A stretch of DNA of 64,000 bases from Micrasema longulum (lineage: Eukaryota > Arthropoda > Insecta > Trichoptera > Brachycentridae): assembly GCA_022494885.1 (NCBI GenBank), contig JAGVSM010004518.1, forward strand, positions 39,360 to 103,359, written 5' to 3'. Shown one piece after another: positions 1 to 10,779 of this stretch. The position numbers and the translations under genes were made by a program. Every line of letters starts with the position of its first letter. Position 1 is the first letter of the stretch. The notes below the pieces were generated by a model. It had not been told where the DNA came from. It saw nothing but the letters and a program-made list of their open reading frames with translations, and searched no databases.

Positions 1-280
1 CTTAGGTTATCGATTAAATATATTTATTTATTATGTCAAGTTATTTGAGGAATTTGACATCTTAGATATAAGGCAATTATATATATTTTTAGAATAATTG
101 TGTTTGTGATAGCAAATTATTCTACCAAATCCCAAAAAGAACACTCCCACACTACCAGAAGTCAAACTAGAGGATGGGTCATGGGGTCTACCACAAACTC
201 TGAATTCGGGCAAAGAAATTTCAGGTTTCTGGGCCCCAAAATATTCAACATGTTACCCAAACATTGCAAAACTTTTTCGT
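1..280 (+). mobile_element. Non-LTR retrotransposon tail (family T, copy 1), reverse transcriptase C-terminus
   Basis: The plus strand encodes the end of a LINE ORF2. It has the usual tail pattern of a TRSQ motif followed by GQRNFRFLGPKIFN and an LPK-like end, from about 100 to 280. The same peptide recurs at 30520-30744 with few changes. The family's RT core is absent, so this is a 5'-truncated dead copy. A family A repeat interrupts it at about 281, and its 3' UTR resumes at about 673. The strand and family relation are well supported by the second copy; the exact clade is not. Confidence 0.7.
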
Positions 281-672
281 TGATAAATTACCTGGTCCAT
301 GAAGAAGTATAGAAATTGAAAAAAATAATATTTTCAGGCGTTGCCTAGTATGTACGTGTAATAATTTAATTTGATGAATCTCACCCGCATAAATAAAGGT
401 TTCAGCTCTTTAACTTCACAAACATCAACAGATGAAAGAATTGAAGGAATATAGATGTTCAAATATAGGCAGAATGGTGAATGTTACACAGTGTGTAAAG
501 TGGCCACTTAAACCAGCCATTGACAGGTCATAAGCCCTGTAGATGCCTGGACTTCTATATTACCTTCTCTTAAATGTTCTTCATCTCTGTTGTAATATGT
601 TAGTATAAACAGCTCCCCAGGGAGTTGAATCCAGTCCTGGTCTACAAAAATTTGGACAAACTCAAAATATTG
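281..672 (+). repeat. Dispersed repeat family A, copy inserted in LINE T
   Basis: Non-coding repeat recognised by its core blocks (CAGGCGTTGCCTAGT, TCAACAGATG, TTACACAGTGTGTAAAGTGG, CCAATGACAGGTCATAAGCC in consensus). Comparison with the uninterrupted LINE T copy at 30.7-31.0 kb shows that this block is extra sequence between the RT tail and the T 3' UTR, which roughly fixes both ends. Roughly fourteen copies or fragments occur in the window. Confidence 0.75.
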
Positions 673-795
673 TTAGTATTGTTATTGTTTATTTTGCATA
701 AACATGTCTGCCTTAAAACAGGTTGTACCTAGTTAGGAAGACTGGACACGATCCAGATAAATTTATTACCTTAGTGTGTATGCAGTTAAATGAAA
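673..795 (+). mobile_element. 3' UTR of LINE T copy 1
   Basis: Closely matches 30900-31015, including AAAACAGGTTGTACCTAGTT and the following GATCCAGA block. It is the part of the LINE T copy displaced by the family A insertion. Confidence 0.65.
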
Positions 796-799
796 ATGA

Positions 800-1500
800 A
801 ATGCAAAGAAATTTTTATTTTTGTTAATGAACCACAATTACAAAAATAATGCGGAAATAACTGAAAAAAATAAACACAAAAAAACAGTGCAAAAAGTAAA
901 ATAGAAAATATAAATTAAAACATGCCCAAGTTTTTACAAGAAAAACATAATATTTAAAGCAACTCAAAAATAACAGCTGAAAAGCTAAATTTTGAGTAGT
1001 AAAAAAACATTAGTATATATATATTATATATTAAAAAAGGAAAGAAGAAATTACTATTAGTAATTTAAAAATAAGAATTATGATTATAACAGACATAATA
1101 AAAAAATGCTGAAATGCGCAAAAAAATAACGTATTCTATAAAATTAAAAATATAACAGTCAAAAAGCAATAATAAGGAAATAAAAGTTTGTTTTTGAAAA
1201 CAACAATATAAAAAAGAATAACAAATTCAGCAATAAAATTTTATTTTAAAAAGTAACACTGTCAGAAGCTCCTTCAAAATATATTAAAACTAATTTTAAA
1301 AAAAAAAGTTCAAAGCAATCTTTGTTTATTAAAAAAATAATATAAGGCAATATTAGAAGAAGTCAAAAGAATTTAAATAAATAAATAAAAATTGTAGTAA
1401 AAGAGATTATAATTTTAAAAAAAACAATGTCAGAAAATAAAATGCGACTTAAAAAATGGTAAATACTATAAATAAGATGCAAATATGAAGAAATTGATGT
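800..1500. other. AT-rich intergenic stretch
   Basis: Long runs of A and short AT microsatellite-like tracts. No coding frame, known repeat or RNA gene is visible. Confidence 0.6.
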
Positions 1501-1552
1501 TCGGACCAACGTTCAACCTAATATCTACCTACCCGTCCTTCCCATTTCCTAG

Positions 1553-1783
1553 CGTACTCCATGTAACAATAATTCTACATGTGAGTGCCAGAAAAGACAT
1601 TATGTTATCAGTACACAAATAACTTTCTACGAGTGAAGTGCGTTTTGCTTCAACAAAATCTTTCATCAAGCGAGATGTACCAGCGTCCATTTAGACCACC
1701 AGCTCCATACAAGCTGTGCCAGCGTCTCACGACCGCCAGCTTCACCAGGGTTCGAGCACTCGTCACGCCTCATCATCAGCAGG
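1553..1783 (+). other. Candidate first coding exon (unconfirmed)
   Basis: An island of higher GC in an AT-rich surrounding. It is preceded by a pyrimidine-rich TTCCCATTTCCTAG acceptor-like site and followed by a CAG/GTTAGT donor-like site. An in-frame stop lies upstream and an ATG at about 1675 opens 36 codons before the donor. The peptide (MYQRPFRPPAPYK at its start) matches nothing I recognise. It could equally be a chance ORF of 67 codons that runs to 1875. Confidence 0.2.
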
Positions 1784-2269
1784 TTAGTGGAGTTGCGCAA
1801 CCTGCCTTTCCTCCTCCTAGGAAGAGGTTTTCTTCACACTTCGTCCACTCCTCAACAATTAGTATGTCGAAATAGAATTTTTATCCTCTATTACAAGGCA
1901 AATAGCATTAATTTTTTTTATAACATAGATAATTTTTTTCTAATATTCTAACTTCACACCACAGTCAAAACACCTACAGTATTAAGAAAAGTTCAAAATT
2001 AAAAAAAAAAATTGTTGTACAGAAAAGAAATATAGAACTTCTTATAAATACGAACTTATTTTTTACTCAAAATCATACAATGGAGTTTGGTATTATCTGG
2101 AAAATTACATTACTGTTGATTTATAAAAAAATAAATATGATTTTTTATTTATTAAAATTTTTGTGTTATTTTACAATATACATAAGAGGTAAAAGAGAGT
2201 ATTTAAAAATAAAGGATAATTACATCGCAATGATAATATATAAATATAAATCTTAACTAATAATTATTG

Positions 2270-2690
2270 AACAAGAAGTTTAGGCATAAACAGATGTTAT
2301 GCCCCTCATTGGCTGGTTTAAGTGGCCACTTTACACACTGTGTAACATTCACCATTATGCCCATGTTTAAAAATTCACATTTCCTCAACTCTTCCATCTG
2401 TTGACTTTTGTGAAGTAAAAGAGGTGAAACCTTTATTATGTCGGTGAGATTCATTCGGCTGAACCGATTCACCTACTAGGCCAGAAAATAATTTTTATAT
2501 TTCTCATACCAGTTAGGTAAATAAACAATGTTTTGAGCATGACCAAATTTTTGTAGACCGGCTGGATTTTCTCACTAAATAATATTTCCCTTTCTAAAAC
2601 ATGTTTTCCCTCTCTGTTGCAACAAATTAAAATCTAAATAACTCCCTGGGGAGGAAATATAGCATTTCTAAAAACATTCGGAAATGCTTC
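2270..2690 (-). repeat. Dispersed repeat family A, minus copy with partial second unit
   Basis: Carries the full minus-strand core (GGCTGGTTTAAGTGGCCACT, CTCTTCCATCTGTTGAC, GAGATTCATTC). Beyond the usual end near 2510 the sequence restarts with the other terminus of the repeat (ACAATGTTTTGAGCATGACC at 2526). An inverted piece then follows (CCCTCTCTGTTGCAAC). AT-rich LINE-tail-like sequence abuts it at 2110-2270. Confidence 0.75.
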
Positions 2691-3404
2691 AAACATTGTT
2701 AATGTTTTACTCACTGGGAAAATCCATGCCTAGGAAGACATTTTACAATCTTGTTGAATTATTTTTTTTTTAACAAATCATAATTTCGAACAAATTTTTT
2801 ACATAAATACAGGGTGTTCTTTAAACCCTGTCACATCCGAAACCACAATGATCAGTATGGACAAGAAGACATATTAGCATATATTAAAAAAAATATATTT
2901 AGAAGCAAACATTTTTTAAAAATAAAATATTTATTTATCTGCAGGGGAGAAGTGAGGGGAGCGAGGTGGAGTTTAAGACTCCCCCCTCCTCGTTTCTCCC
3001 TTGCATAAGTAAGCAACCATTTGCTTATTTGATATTTTATTTTTATAATTTTATTCGTTCTAAAAAAAAAATAATGTGCCGATATGTCTTCTTGTTCATA
3101 CTGATCATCGTGGTTTCGGATGTGTCAGGGTTTGACAGAACCCTGTATACCAGTACAATTAGCTCGCTTTAGTACGTAAATACGCGTTAAAAATGCGTTT
3201 TCGACGCGCGCTTTTGCGTTCAGAATACCACCCCAGGGGGTGAAATCCACTGAATTAAAATGTTGACATATGCAATATATTGGTGATTAATCCACTTAGT
3301 TTAATAGACCAATAACCGATTTCACTTAAGCAAGTTCATTTTATTTATAATTATTATGTTAACTTTTAGCTGTGTATTACGTTTAATTATTATTAATATT
3401 ATCA

Positions 3405-3638
3405 TTATCATCATTCCTAATGGTGCATAGGGCACTGTCTTGGTATACAAATCGCAGCGTATCTTGATAATGTTTGTTACATAAAGTAACGTTTTAGGTG
3501 GCAGTCTAGAGACTATGGAATATTCAAGCGTAAAAACACCCTTTTAAATAATTATTTCATGTCTACCATGTCGCGAATCTAACCCGAGACCTCTTGCATG
3601 GTAGGTAAATATTCTGACCACTACGCCACGAGGCCGAC
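3405..3638 (-). mobile_element. tRNA-derived SINE, family D
   Basis: On the minus strand it starts with a tRNA-like head (GTCGGCCTCGTGGCGTAGTG; box B decayed), then the family D body (block ending CACCATTAGG) and a TGATGATAATG-type tail. About nine other copies are in the window. The head folds as a tRNA-Gly-like anticodon arm in better copies. Confidence 0.8.
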
Positions 3639-3659
3639 AAGATTTGTGTGTTGGGTAAT

Positions 3660-3742
3660 TATATGTATATATGTGTATATGTGTGTATGTATGTATATAT
3701 GTATTTGTGTGTATATGTATATGTGCGTATGTATATGTATCA
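3660..3742. repeat. TATG/GTAT-rich microsatellite
   Basis: Degenerate alternation of TATG, GTAT and TATA units next to the head of a SINE D copy. Confidence 0.8.
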
Positions 3743-3916
3743 AAATGTAAATACGAGTAAGTTTATATTTTATTAGTCTGTGCTTTCTATTAACTTGTAA
3801 ACTATTATCATGTATTAAAATATAATTGCCTAGCTTGAAACGGGGTATGTACCCTTGAAGCTGGGCATAGTTATCATAAAATTGCATTCATGATAAAATG
3901 TATTAATTAAAAAATA

Positions 3917-3990
3917 ACAGGTCATAAGCCCTGTAAATGTGTTTAAACAATTATTGAAAATATTTTGCCTCTCGGTTGCCATAAATGTCA
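3917..3990 (+). repeat. Family A fragment
   Basis: Short match to the family A core starting at ACAGGTCATAAGCCCTGTAAA and a following CTCTCGGTTG block. Confidence 0.5.
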
Positions 3991-4079
3991 GAACCGTACG
4001 CATAAAAAAAAGTTTTGTTTGAATCGTTATTACTTTGTGTACCGGCGCAGTGGCCTATGCACAAAAATGTGAGAACGAA

Positions 4080-4430
4080 AGATGGTGGTGATTTTTACCT
4101 GTTCTTTTTAATACATCTCAGATATCTTATTTTGGTGTGCGGCTGAAGTGGTGTTGGTGACGGCAAGACAGTAACATTACACGCGAGTAGTTACCTGATG
4201 GTGTGCGTAAATGTGAATTGATTGTTCCCTGGTATGGGTGCTCCACAGGTGTATCGTCCGTGTGTTGGTGGCCGCTCGTGACAGGTAACTCTGGCTGTGT
4301 GCGCGCGTGTGTGAGTGTGTGCGGAGCCGGTAGGAGTGCCCGGGCTGATGTTATGCTGGAACAAAAGATGCTCAAATAGTTTTCTGCCGGAACCTTACGC
4401 TGCTTTCACTGTCTGAATTGCACGTAGCGT
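4080..4430 (+). other. GC- and CpG-richer island, possible exon or promoter (unconfirmed)
   Basis: Base composition rises sharply compared with the flanks, with GTGTGCGCGCGTGTG-type sequence. An acceptor-like tract ends in CATCTCAG at about 4122 and a GACAG/GTAACT donor-like site is at about 4284. No recognisable protein is encoded on either strand. It directly abuts the left cyclophilin-flanking repeat. Confidence 0.2.
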
Positions 4431-5341
4431 AAACGTTATGTTCCTTCTAACTATGGTGTGAGGATCTGGCAGGATAGCCAGCTGTGGCCTTGTGAAGGAA
4501 CTTCTCCGTTTTTGCTATTGAAGAAGTAACCACAGAAAAATTATTCAAGAGAAGCCGGACTATTGAAATACATCAACAAACCTTCCGTTCCATCTAGACA
4601 GTGTTTCGCATTTTTTGTCCTTTGGTTTACTTCAACAATTTTATTATTGTTGTCTTTACTAGTTTTACCTTGTATAATATTACCTAACGTCTTGACTTAA
4701 AAAAAGAGTTGATTGTTAAATACCGCAGCAAACTAAGAACATTTAATAATAGTAATAATCTTGATTAGGCATTTTAAGAAAAATAATCACATTTACATGT
4801 CAAAAATAATATTAATACAATGTGTAAATTAAAATAATATTTTTACATATAATCCAAAACATCAAAGTACAATATGCTTTGTATATTTCACCATGTTAGT
4901 TTTTTGTTGCATCTATCTATGTAGGTAAACCCGTACCCGTAACATAGATGCAAGTTGTATCTGTATGGTGTGGTATCGGTAGGGTATCGCACCCGCAGGC
5001 AGCACTGCAAGAAGCGACAGCAAAGCAATCCACGGCCATTCGCTCAAATATTTTTATATTCACCCGAACGACAGCGGATCACCCCGCTATCACCGTTCAC
5101 CATTCATATGTAGTTTATTACATCCAGATTCGAAAAAAAAATCACAGTTTATAGGGAAATTTCACTTTTTTCAAAACATTTTTGGAGTAAAAAAGGTCAT
5201 TGAAGTACTGTCCAGTAAAATAAAAAAATATTAGTAGCATAAACATACTTTTAAATTTGTAATTTTGAATTCCCGCAAAAACAGCCATTCCATTGGCCAC
5301 GCCCCTAATACGTCACGATTCATGATTGTTTGTTCCTTCAT
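4431..5341 (-). repeat. Long repeat I, left inverted copy flanking cyclophilin 1
   Basis: About 0.9 kb that matches the reverse complement of 8086-8966 almost throughout. Shared blocks include CTATGGTGTGAGGATCTGGC, GGTAAACCCGTACCCGTAAC and TTGGCCACGCC. The pair therefore brackets 5.3-8.1 kb, which contains a SINE, LINE tails and the first cyclophilin gene. No protein is recognisable. The 5' part of the repeat present at 7868-8085 is missing here. Confidence 0.85.
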
Positions 5342-5351
5342 ATCTGTGTCT

Positions 5352-5452
5352 AACTCACAATTAAAAAATGGGAATCAAGTTTGGGTAGAGTGAGGTTCGA
5401 AGCTCGGACCTCTGATTCGCGAGTCAGCAATACTAGCCACGGGACCACAACC
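5352..5452 (-). mobile_element. tRNA-derived SINE, family B (truncated)
   Basis: Minus-strand head GGGTTGTGGTCCCGTGGCTA (box A-like) and box B-like GCTTCGAACCTCACTC, followed by the AACTTGATTCCCATTTTTTA body. It lies right at the inner edge of repeat I. Confidence 0.75.
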
Positions 5453-5507
5453 CGATTCAACCACAATCCAATAAGAGGTTTTTGATTTATTATATAAATA
5501 AATGACA

Positions 5508-5621
5508 AGTGATTCTTTAATCCACAAATTTGGAATATCCAGTCACCGGTTTCATCGTTTTCGTGACATTTTCGTGACACCGGTCACTGGATATTCCAAA
5601 TTTGTGGATTAAAGTATCACT
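5508..5621. repeat. Long near-perfect hairpin
   Basis: Two roughly 43-base arms, nearly perfect inverted copies of each other (AATCCACAAATTTGGAATAT on the left), separated by a loop of about 27 bases that contains TTTTCGTGACATTTTCGTGAC. Probably a foldback element or an inverted duplication. Confidence 0.9.
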
Positions 5622-5766
5622 CATCTTTAATTTCTATAATAAATTGAAATGAACTTCTATCAAGAATTTTCACTTACAAACATAAATGTTTTAGAGATTT
5701 TTGAGATTTCAATCACTGTATTATTTAGATATTAACCTAACAATCGGGTCCTAAAATAAAACCTCT

Positions 5767-6196
5767 GTTTTTTTTTGTTTTTTTATTTGAAAATTTATTT
5801 ATAAACCCTTACGGATTATTACATTCATTTGACATAAAATAATATATACATTTTTCATTTATACTCTGTTGTTCAAAATAATATTTTTTACATCTTTTGA
5901 AAAGTTTGTCTGGGTCTTTTGTTTAGTTTTGTCTGGTAGTTTATTGTATAATTTCAGTCCCTGGTTCATTAGTCTTGATTGTCCTTGTCTTGTTTTAGAA
6001 AGTTGTATATGGTATTTGTCTGATATTCTCGTATTATGTCCATGTTGACTACAATTTTTTACTAGTTTTAGTTCTTCGTCTACAATTACATTAGTGGCTA
6101 ATTTATGGATAAATTTTAATGATTCTAGTTGAAAGAGTTCAGTTATATTTAACTGCTTAGTTTGTTTAAAAAGTTCTCTAGTTGCAGTTAAATGAA
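5767..6196 (-). mobile_element. Non-LTR retrotransposon RT tail
   Basis: Minus-strand reading from 6195 to a stop at 5859-5861 gives RELFKQ...LESLKFIHKLATN...HGHNTRISDKYH...LMNQGLKLYNKLPD. This is the typical last 100 residues of a LINE ORF2 (TR motif, then Y-N-x-L-P). An A-rich 3' end follows at about 5770. Everything upstream, including the catalytic core, is gone. A tandem ATGAATA-like tract lies at the 5' break. Confidence 0.7.
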
Positions 6197-6407
6197 TAAA
6201 TGAATATGAATATGAATAAATGTGTGTATATGAAATATGAATAAATGTGTGTATAAATCAAGACTCCGCGTTTTTATTGAATCTACGCCCTCTCCGCCTT
6301 CGATGTCGCCGCCTGCCCCTTTGAAGAATATCGCCGCAGACTCAGCCTGAAGAAAGTTATCTCACCCGAGATAGCCGGTCAAATAGCAGCTGCAGAATCA
6401 CCCCTAT

Positions 6408-6686
6408 CTACAGTTCAACTGTATGCTCGGCGAGGTGTCGTGTATAATACATTTTTGGTAAATTGTACTGTAGTGTTCTTTTCCCGTATTTATTGTTGAA
6501 TTTAGGGAGAGCTAGTCCATCATCACTAGAGAACCGAGTTTTATATACATGCTCTAATTTATTTCTATATTCAGATAGAGGCGCATGCTGAGAAACCAGC
6601 TTGGACCATAATAAAGCTCTAACGGATAAAATATTTATAGATTTATACAATAATGATATTGGAATATCATGTCGCTGACAGTACAA
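6408..6686 (-). mobile_element. Second LINE RT tail
   Basis: About 92 codons open on the minus strand. The pattern SVRALLW...LALPKFNNKYGKRTLQYNLPKMY parallels the LINE tail at 10888-11240 (SVKAILW...LSVPRFVNKYGQRTFHC). It is a fragment of the C-terminal region of a related element; no active-site motif remains. Confidence 0.5.
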
Positions 6687-7014
6687 TTTCTGTTGGAATG
6701 ATGCGAAGTGATCTCATATTTTACTCTTAAAAAAAGGAAGTTGATAAACAATAAACGAATTTTTACTTCCCATAAATATTTACATAAAATGAAATATTTT
6801 AAATTGTTATATATTCGTCAACATTCATACGATGGCGTATAATTAAATAAGACACTTACAAGCATGTAAAAGAAGGCATTAAAATTCATGTATTCTTTGC
6901 ATCTTTTTTTCACATAAATATTTCACGTGATGTTCGATTGATTTTTTTTAAACTGTCGAGGGAGTTGCGGAATTAAAAAAAAGATGAGCATTTTGAAAGG
7001 AAGTAAAACGATTA

Positions 7015-7020
7015 TTTATT
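7015..7020 (-). terminator. Candidate polyadenylation signal of cyclophilin 1
   Basis: AATAAA on the minus strand about 135 bases beyond the stop codon at 7156, a plausible 3' UTR length. Confidence 0.4.
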
Positions 7021-7155
7021 ATACGTCAATACATGGATACAGTATAATTTATATAACAAAAAGTACATTTTACAATAAAAAGAAATGCTAATAATACGCT
7101 CTGTAAGAAAAAAAACATGGAAAAGTTTATTTCACTTTGATTTTAAGTTTAAAAA

Positions 7156-7686
7156 TTACAACTGTCCTGACTCTGCCACCTGTATTTCTTTAGTCGTTGT
7201 ACCAGGCGTAGTTCCAAAAGACTCAATCTTCTTCAAGACGTCCATGCCTTCGACAACTTCTCCGAAAACAACGTGCTTATTGTCCAACCAGTTCGTAGTT
7301 GTAGTCGTGATGAAGAACTGCGATCCGTTGCTGTTGGGTCCAGCGTTCGCCATGGCGACCGTACCCGGTCCAGTATGTCCGAGAGTGAAATTTTCATCTT
7401 CGAATCTATCCCCGTAGATGGACCTTCCTCCTGTGCCGTCGTAGTGAGTGAAGTCTCCTCCTTGGCACATAAAGTTGGGTATCACTCGATGGAAAGGTGA
7501 TCCTTTGTACCCGAAGCCCTTTTCTCCCGTGCAAAGGGCTCGGAAATTCTCCGCAGTTCTTGGCACTACGTCAGCTCGCAACTCCATCACGATTCTTCCA
7601 ATCGCTTCACCATCAGCTGTCATGTCGAAAAATACCCGCGGCAAGGTCTTGTTGGCACATCGTCGAATTAAATTTAATCCAAACAT
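7156..7686 (-). CDS. Cyclophilin-type peptidyl-prolyl cis-trans isomerase (copy 1)
   Basis: Encodes 176 residues in a single open frame beginning with an ATG (CAT at 7684-7686). It catalyses cis-trans isomerisation of Xaa-Pro bonds and assists folding. The whole cyclophilin domain is present from about residue 16. All the CypA active-site residues are kept: R67, F72, M73, Q75, A113, F125, W133, L134 and H138 (CypA R55, F60, M61, Q63, A101, F113, W121, L122, H126). Conserved blocks [21 protein letters not shown] and NGSQFFI are intact. The first 15 residues ([14 protein letters not shown]) are basic with no acids, which may be a mitochondrial targeting sequence; this is inferred only. The length matches small cyclophilins with a short extension. 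It lies between inverted repeat I copies, and the upstream copy begins about 180 bases before the ATG. The paralogue is at 27487-28020. The intronless structure could mean an old retrocopy, but function looks preserved. Confidence 0.93.
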   Translation of the reverse strand: MFGLNLIRRCANKTLPRVFFDMTADGEAIGRIVMELRADVVPRTAENFRALCTGEKGFGYKGSPFHRVIPNFMCQGGDFTHYDGTGGRSIYGDRFEDENFTLGHTGPGTVAMANAGPNSNGSQFFITTTTTNWLDNKHVVFGEVVEGMDVLKKIESFGTTPGTTTKEIQVAESGQL

Positions 7687-7867
7687 AATATTATACCTAT
7701 CAAAAGTTGGCTGGCAGCAATAACGGCTCCAAGCTCTTAAATAATAAAAAAACAGACCGTGAATGAATTTGTTTTGATTGCGTTGTCATTTTTCATAAAA
7801 TTGAAATAGAATAGATCCAAGGCACCTACTTAAACACACAGTTTAGTAAAGTTCTTACTTGTGCTTC

Positions 7868-8966
7868 TTAATATCACATACTACGAATACCGATAAAAAT
7901 ATATGAAATGGATTTAGAATAATTGTAATTTAAAAATCAATACGGATATTGTAGAAATATGTTTTCATGCATAAATGTAAAAAAGATATTTAATAAAAAT
8001 ACGTTGCTAGAAAAATGCGTCATGTTTGGCCTTGGCTGTTGTGACGTCAGGTTTCGTGATATTGTTCTAAACAAATTTCAATGACCAGGAACAAATAAAC
8101 ATGCATCGTGGCGTATTAGAGGCGTGGCCAATAGAATGACTGTTTTTGCGGGAATTCAAAATTACAAATTTAAAAGTATGTTTATGCTACTAATAATTGG
8201 CAAATATTTTTTATTTTACTGGACGGTACTTCAATGACCTTTATTACTCTAAAAATGTTTTTTTTTAATCCCTATTAACTGTGTTTTTTTTTTTCGAATC
8301 TGGATGTTATAAACTACATATGTATGGTGAACGGTGATAGCGGGGTGGTCCGCTGTCGTTCGAGTGAATATAAAAATATTTGAGCGAGTGGCCGTGGATC
8401 GCCTTGCTGTCGCTTCTTGCAGTGCTGATTGCGGGTGCGATACCCTACCGATACCACACCATACAAATACAACTTGCATCTATGTTACGGGTACGGGTTT
8501 ACCTACATAGATAGATGCAACAAAAAGCTAACATGGTGAAATATACAAAGTATATTGTACTCTGATATTTGGGATTATAAATAAAAATATTTTTTTAGTT
8601 TACATATTGTATTTATATTATTTTTGACATGTAAATGTGATTATTATTATTATTAAATGTTCTTAGTTTGCTGCGGTATTTAACAATCAACTATATTTAT
8701 AAGTCGAGACGTGAGGTAATATCATACAAGGTAAAAATAGTAAAGACAACTATGTTAAAATTGATGAAGTAAACAAACGGACACAAAATGTCAAACACTG
8801 TCTAGATGGAACGGAAGGTTTGTTGATGTATTTCAATAGTCCGGCTTCTCTTGAATACTTTTTATGTGGTTACTTCTTCAATAGCAAAAACGGAGAAGTT
8901 CCTTCACAAGGCCACAGCTGACTATCCTGCCAGATCCTCACACCATAGTTAAAAGAAACATAAAGT
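7868..8966 (+). repeat. Long repeat I, right copy (longest)
   Basis: The part from 8086 to 8966 is the inverted partner of 4431-5341. The part from 7868 to 8085 (ATCACATACTAC, GAATACCGATAAAAA, GCGTCATGTTTGGCC) recurs at about 41987-42165, so the repeat is longer than the inverted arm. No coding potential was recognised. It ends close upstream of cyclophilin 1 and may therefore supply or disturb its promoter region. Confidence 0.8.
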
Positions 8967-9183
8967 TTTCAGTTAATATAAGCCTTGTGCATAATAAGCA
9001 AGGCAAAAAATAAGCAACTCCTGTTTTAAAAAAAACATATTTATATAATAAAGTTCGTGTTTACAGCTAGGTATATTTTTGAATGACTGTCATAAAGCAC
9101 GAAACAATTATTTGTTTGTCGATCCAAAAAACCCAACATTATTTCTTATGTAACACCATTTATTCTCAACTGTGTGTTTACTT

Positions 9184-9373
9184 TTTTTAGAAATTAAATG
9201 AATGGCTATGTGCGTTCTTATGATTTTCTAAAATATTTAAATTTTATTAACATTTTTAACAGGTTACAAATTACTCACTATTAAAAGATGCAAATCAAGT
9301 TGGGGTAGAGTGGAGTTCGAACCTCGGGCCTCTGATCCGCGAGTCCGCAACGCTAGCCACTGGACGACACAGC
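9184..9373 (-). mobile_element. tRNA-derived SINE, family B
   Basis: Near full-length minus copy: tRNA-like head with CCAGTGGCTAGCGTTGCGGA and box B AGGTTCGAACTCC, body AACTTGATTTGCATC and the AAATATTT...AAGAACGCACATA end. Matches 38872-39060. Confidence 0.85.
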
Positions 9374-9429
9374 CAGAATAATCAACATACTTCTCGCGCC
9401 CCGCAGTTTCAGATTCTCAGGCCAGAAGT

Positions 9430-9840
9430 AATTCTTAATACTATCGAGGCCATCGCTTCATGGGGCTTGAGACTTGTCCTGCAGCACCGACCTGAAATGA
9501 GCAGCTATTAGTGCGGCGTTCTCCGTCCGCCATTGCGCACGTCTTTTGTCTTGAGACGCAGTCGAGCGTCGGCCATTTCGCTGGAATTCCAAATAATTCA
9601 AACGGACCGTTTCCCATTGGTCGAAGAGTACAACAATTACATTTTGACAGGAGCGCAGCGTTCGGTAACGCTCGTTCTGTGATCGGTTCTGACATTTTCG
9701 TGACCTTTTCGTTAGCCGAAATTGTTTGGTCGGCGTAACAGTGACTCGTTTCAATTACGGTTAAATAATTTGGTGTTTCTTGACGTTTTTGTGATAAAGT
9801 TGGCGATTGCGAAACCATTTGGAATAACTTTGTCACGGTG
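9430..9840. other. GC-richer island with overlapping ORFs, possible first exon (unconfirmed)
   Basis: Clearly less AT-rich than its surroundings and CpG-containing. Open frames overlap on both strands (131 and 98 codons minus, 75 codons plus), none resembling a known protein. On the plus strand it ends at a CACG/GTGAGT donor-like site (9838), which would suit a 5' UTR exon reading rightward. No partner exon is visible. Confidence 0.25.
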
Positions 9841-10054
9841 AGTTTTGTTTGAGTCCTTTAACTTTTGTTTTGTTTATGTCTTCAAGGACTAAAACTTGTT
9901 TTTGCTCTAAGGACGTATTTATATATGTATTCGCTGTGTATCCACGTAGAGATTAGCAAATATTTGCTCAAATCAAGAGAGTCTTTTCCCCCACGTCTCG
10001 TTTTCAAGTATAATTAATTTGATTGACTTAGTTTAACTACATTTTTTAATCGTC

Positions 10055-10530
10055 ATAATCATCAAATCCTTCTCCACACTTGATGGTGCATAGGGCGCTG
10101 CATTAGTAAACTAAATGCAGAAGATCTCGAGCATATGTAAAAGAAAGGTACGGTGATCTGTGTCCAGGCAGATGGAGAATACAGATCAGTCCCCGAATCG
10201 TATTTTCGACTCGATGTCTGCTCTTACGTAAAAATCCTGAATAAGAAAACTAAGAGGAGATAAATCCGCTTCATTGTGTAGTGGTTGTTGCATTCGCCTA
10301 CCATTATTGAGGTCTTGGATTCGATTCTTAGCAGAATGGACGTAAAATATTGATTTTCAACCCTGTTAAAACTAAGGTGTTTAGGACTTTACCTCACCTT
10401 ACCCCCATGTAACAGATTACCAATGCAGTGTCCTATACACCGCTCAATGAAAGGGGAATGATGATGATATTGGTCAGTCTTACGCTTCAGGTGCCAGTCC
10501 AGAGACTATGAAATATTCAAGTGTAATTTT
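10055..10530 (-). mobile_element. SINE D copy split by another SINE
   Basis: Minus-strand SINE D pieces appear at about 10075-10115 (GATGGTGCATAGGGCGCTGC) and at 10470-10530 (GTCAGTCTTACGCTTCAGGT), with the tRNA-like head missing. The middle is occupied by a plus-strand SINE of a different type. Confidence 0.6.
10200..10468 (+). mobile_element. tRNA-like SINE, family E, nested in SINE D
   Basis: Contains CATTGTGTAGTGGTTGTTGC (box A-like) and TTGGATTCGATTCTTAGC (box B-like), preceded by a TCTGCTCTTACG...GAATAAG leader. The leader and tRNA part recur at 40126-40262. The tail is AATGATGATGAT. It appears to interrupt the SINE D copy. Confidence 0.6.
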
Positions 10531-10779
10531 TTTTTTACCATTTTTTTTTAATAAAAACCGAGTTACTATAACATTATTATAATATCTAATTTGGTAACAA
10601 GAATGATAAGAAAAATTAAATGACAATTAAAATACGGTCAATCCAACAAGCAAGCAAATTTTAGCTCTGGAATATTATAATGTAGGTATATAATATTTGT
10701 TATATTCTTTATAATTTTAAAAAATAACCAAAACATTAACATAATTATTTTGGAAAAGAAGACAAGATTTGACTGCCAC

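Noticed and set aside
4127..4375. 82-codon minus frame in the GC-rich island
   Set aside because: No known family; low-complexity His/Thr-rich stretch produced by GT repeats on the other strand.
7085..7723. Plus-strand ORFs over cyclophilin 1 (and 27466-27753 over copy 2)
   Set aside because: They are shadows of the well-conserved minus-strand cyclophilin frames.
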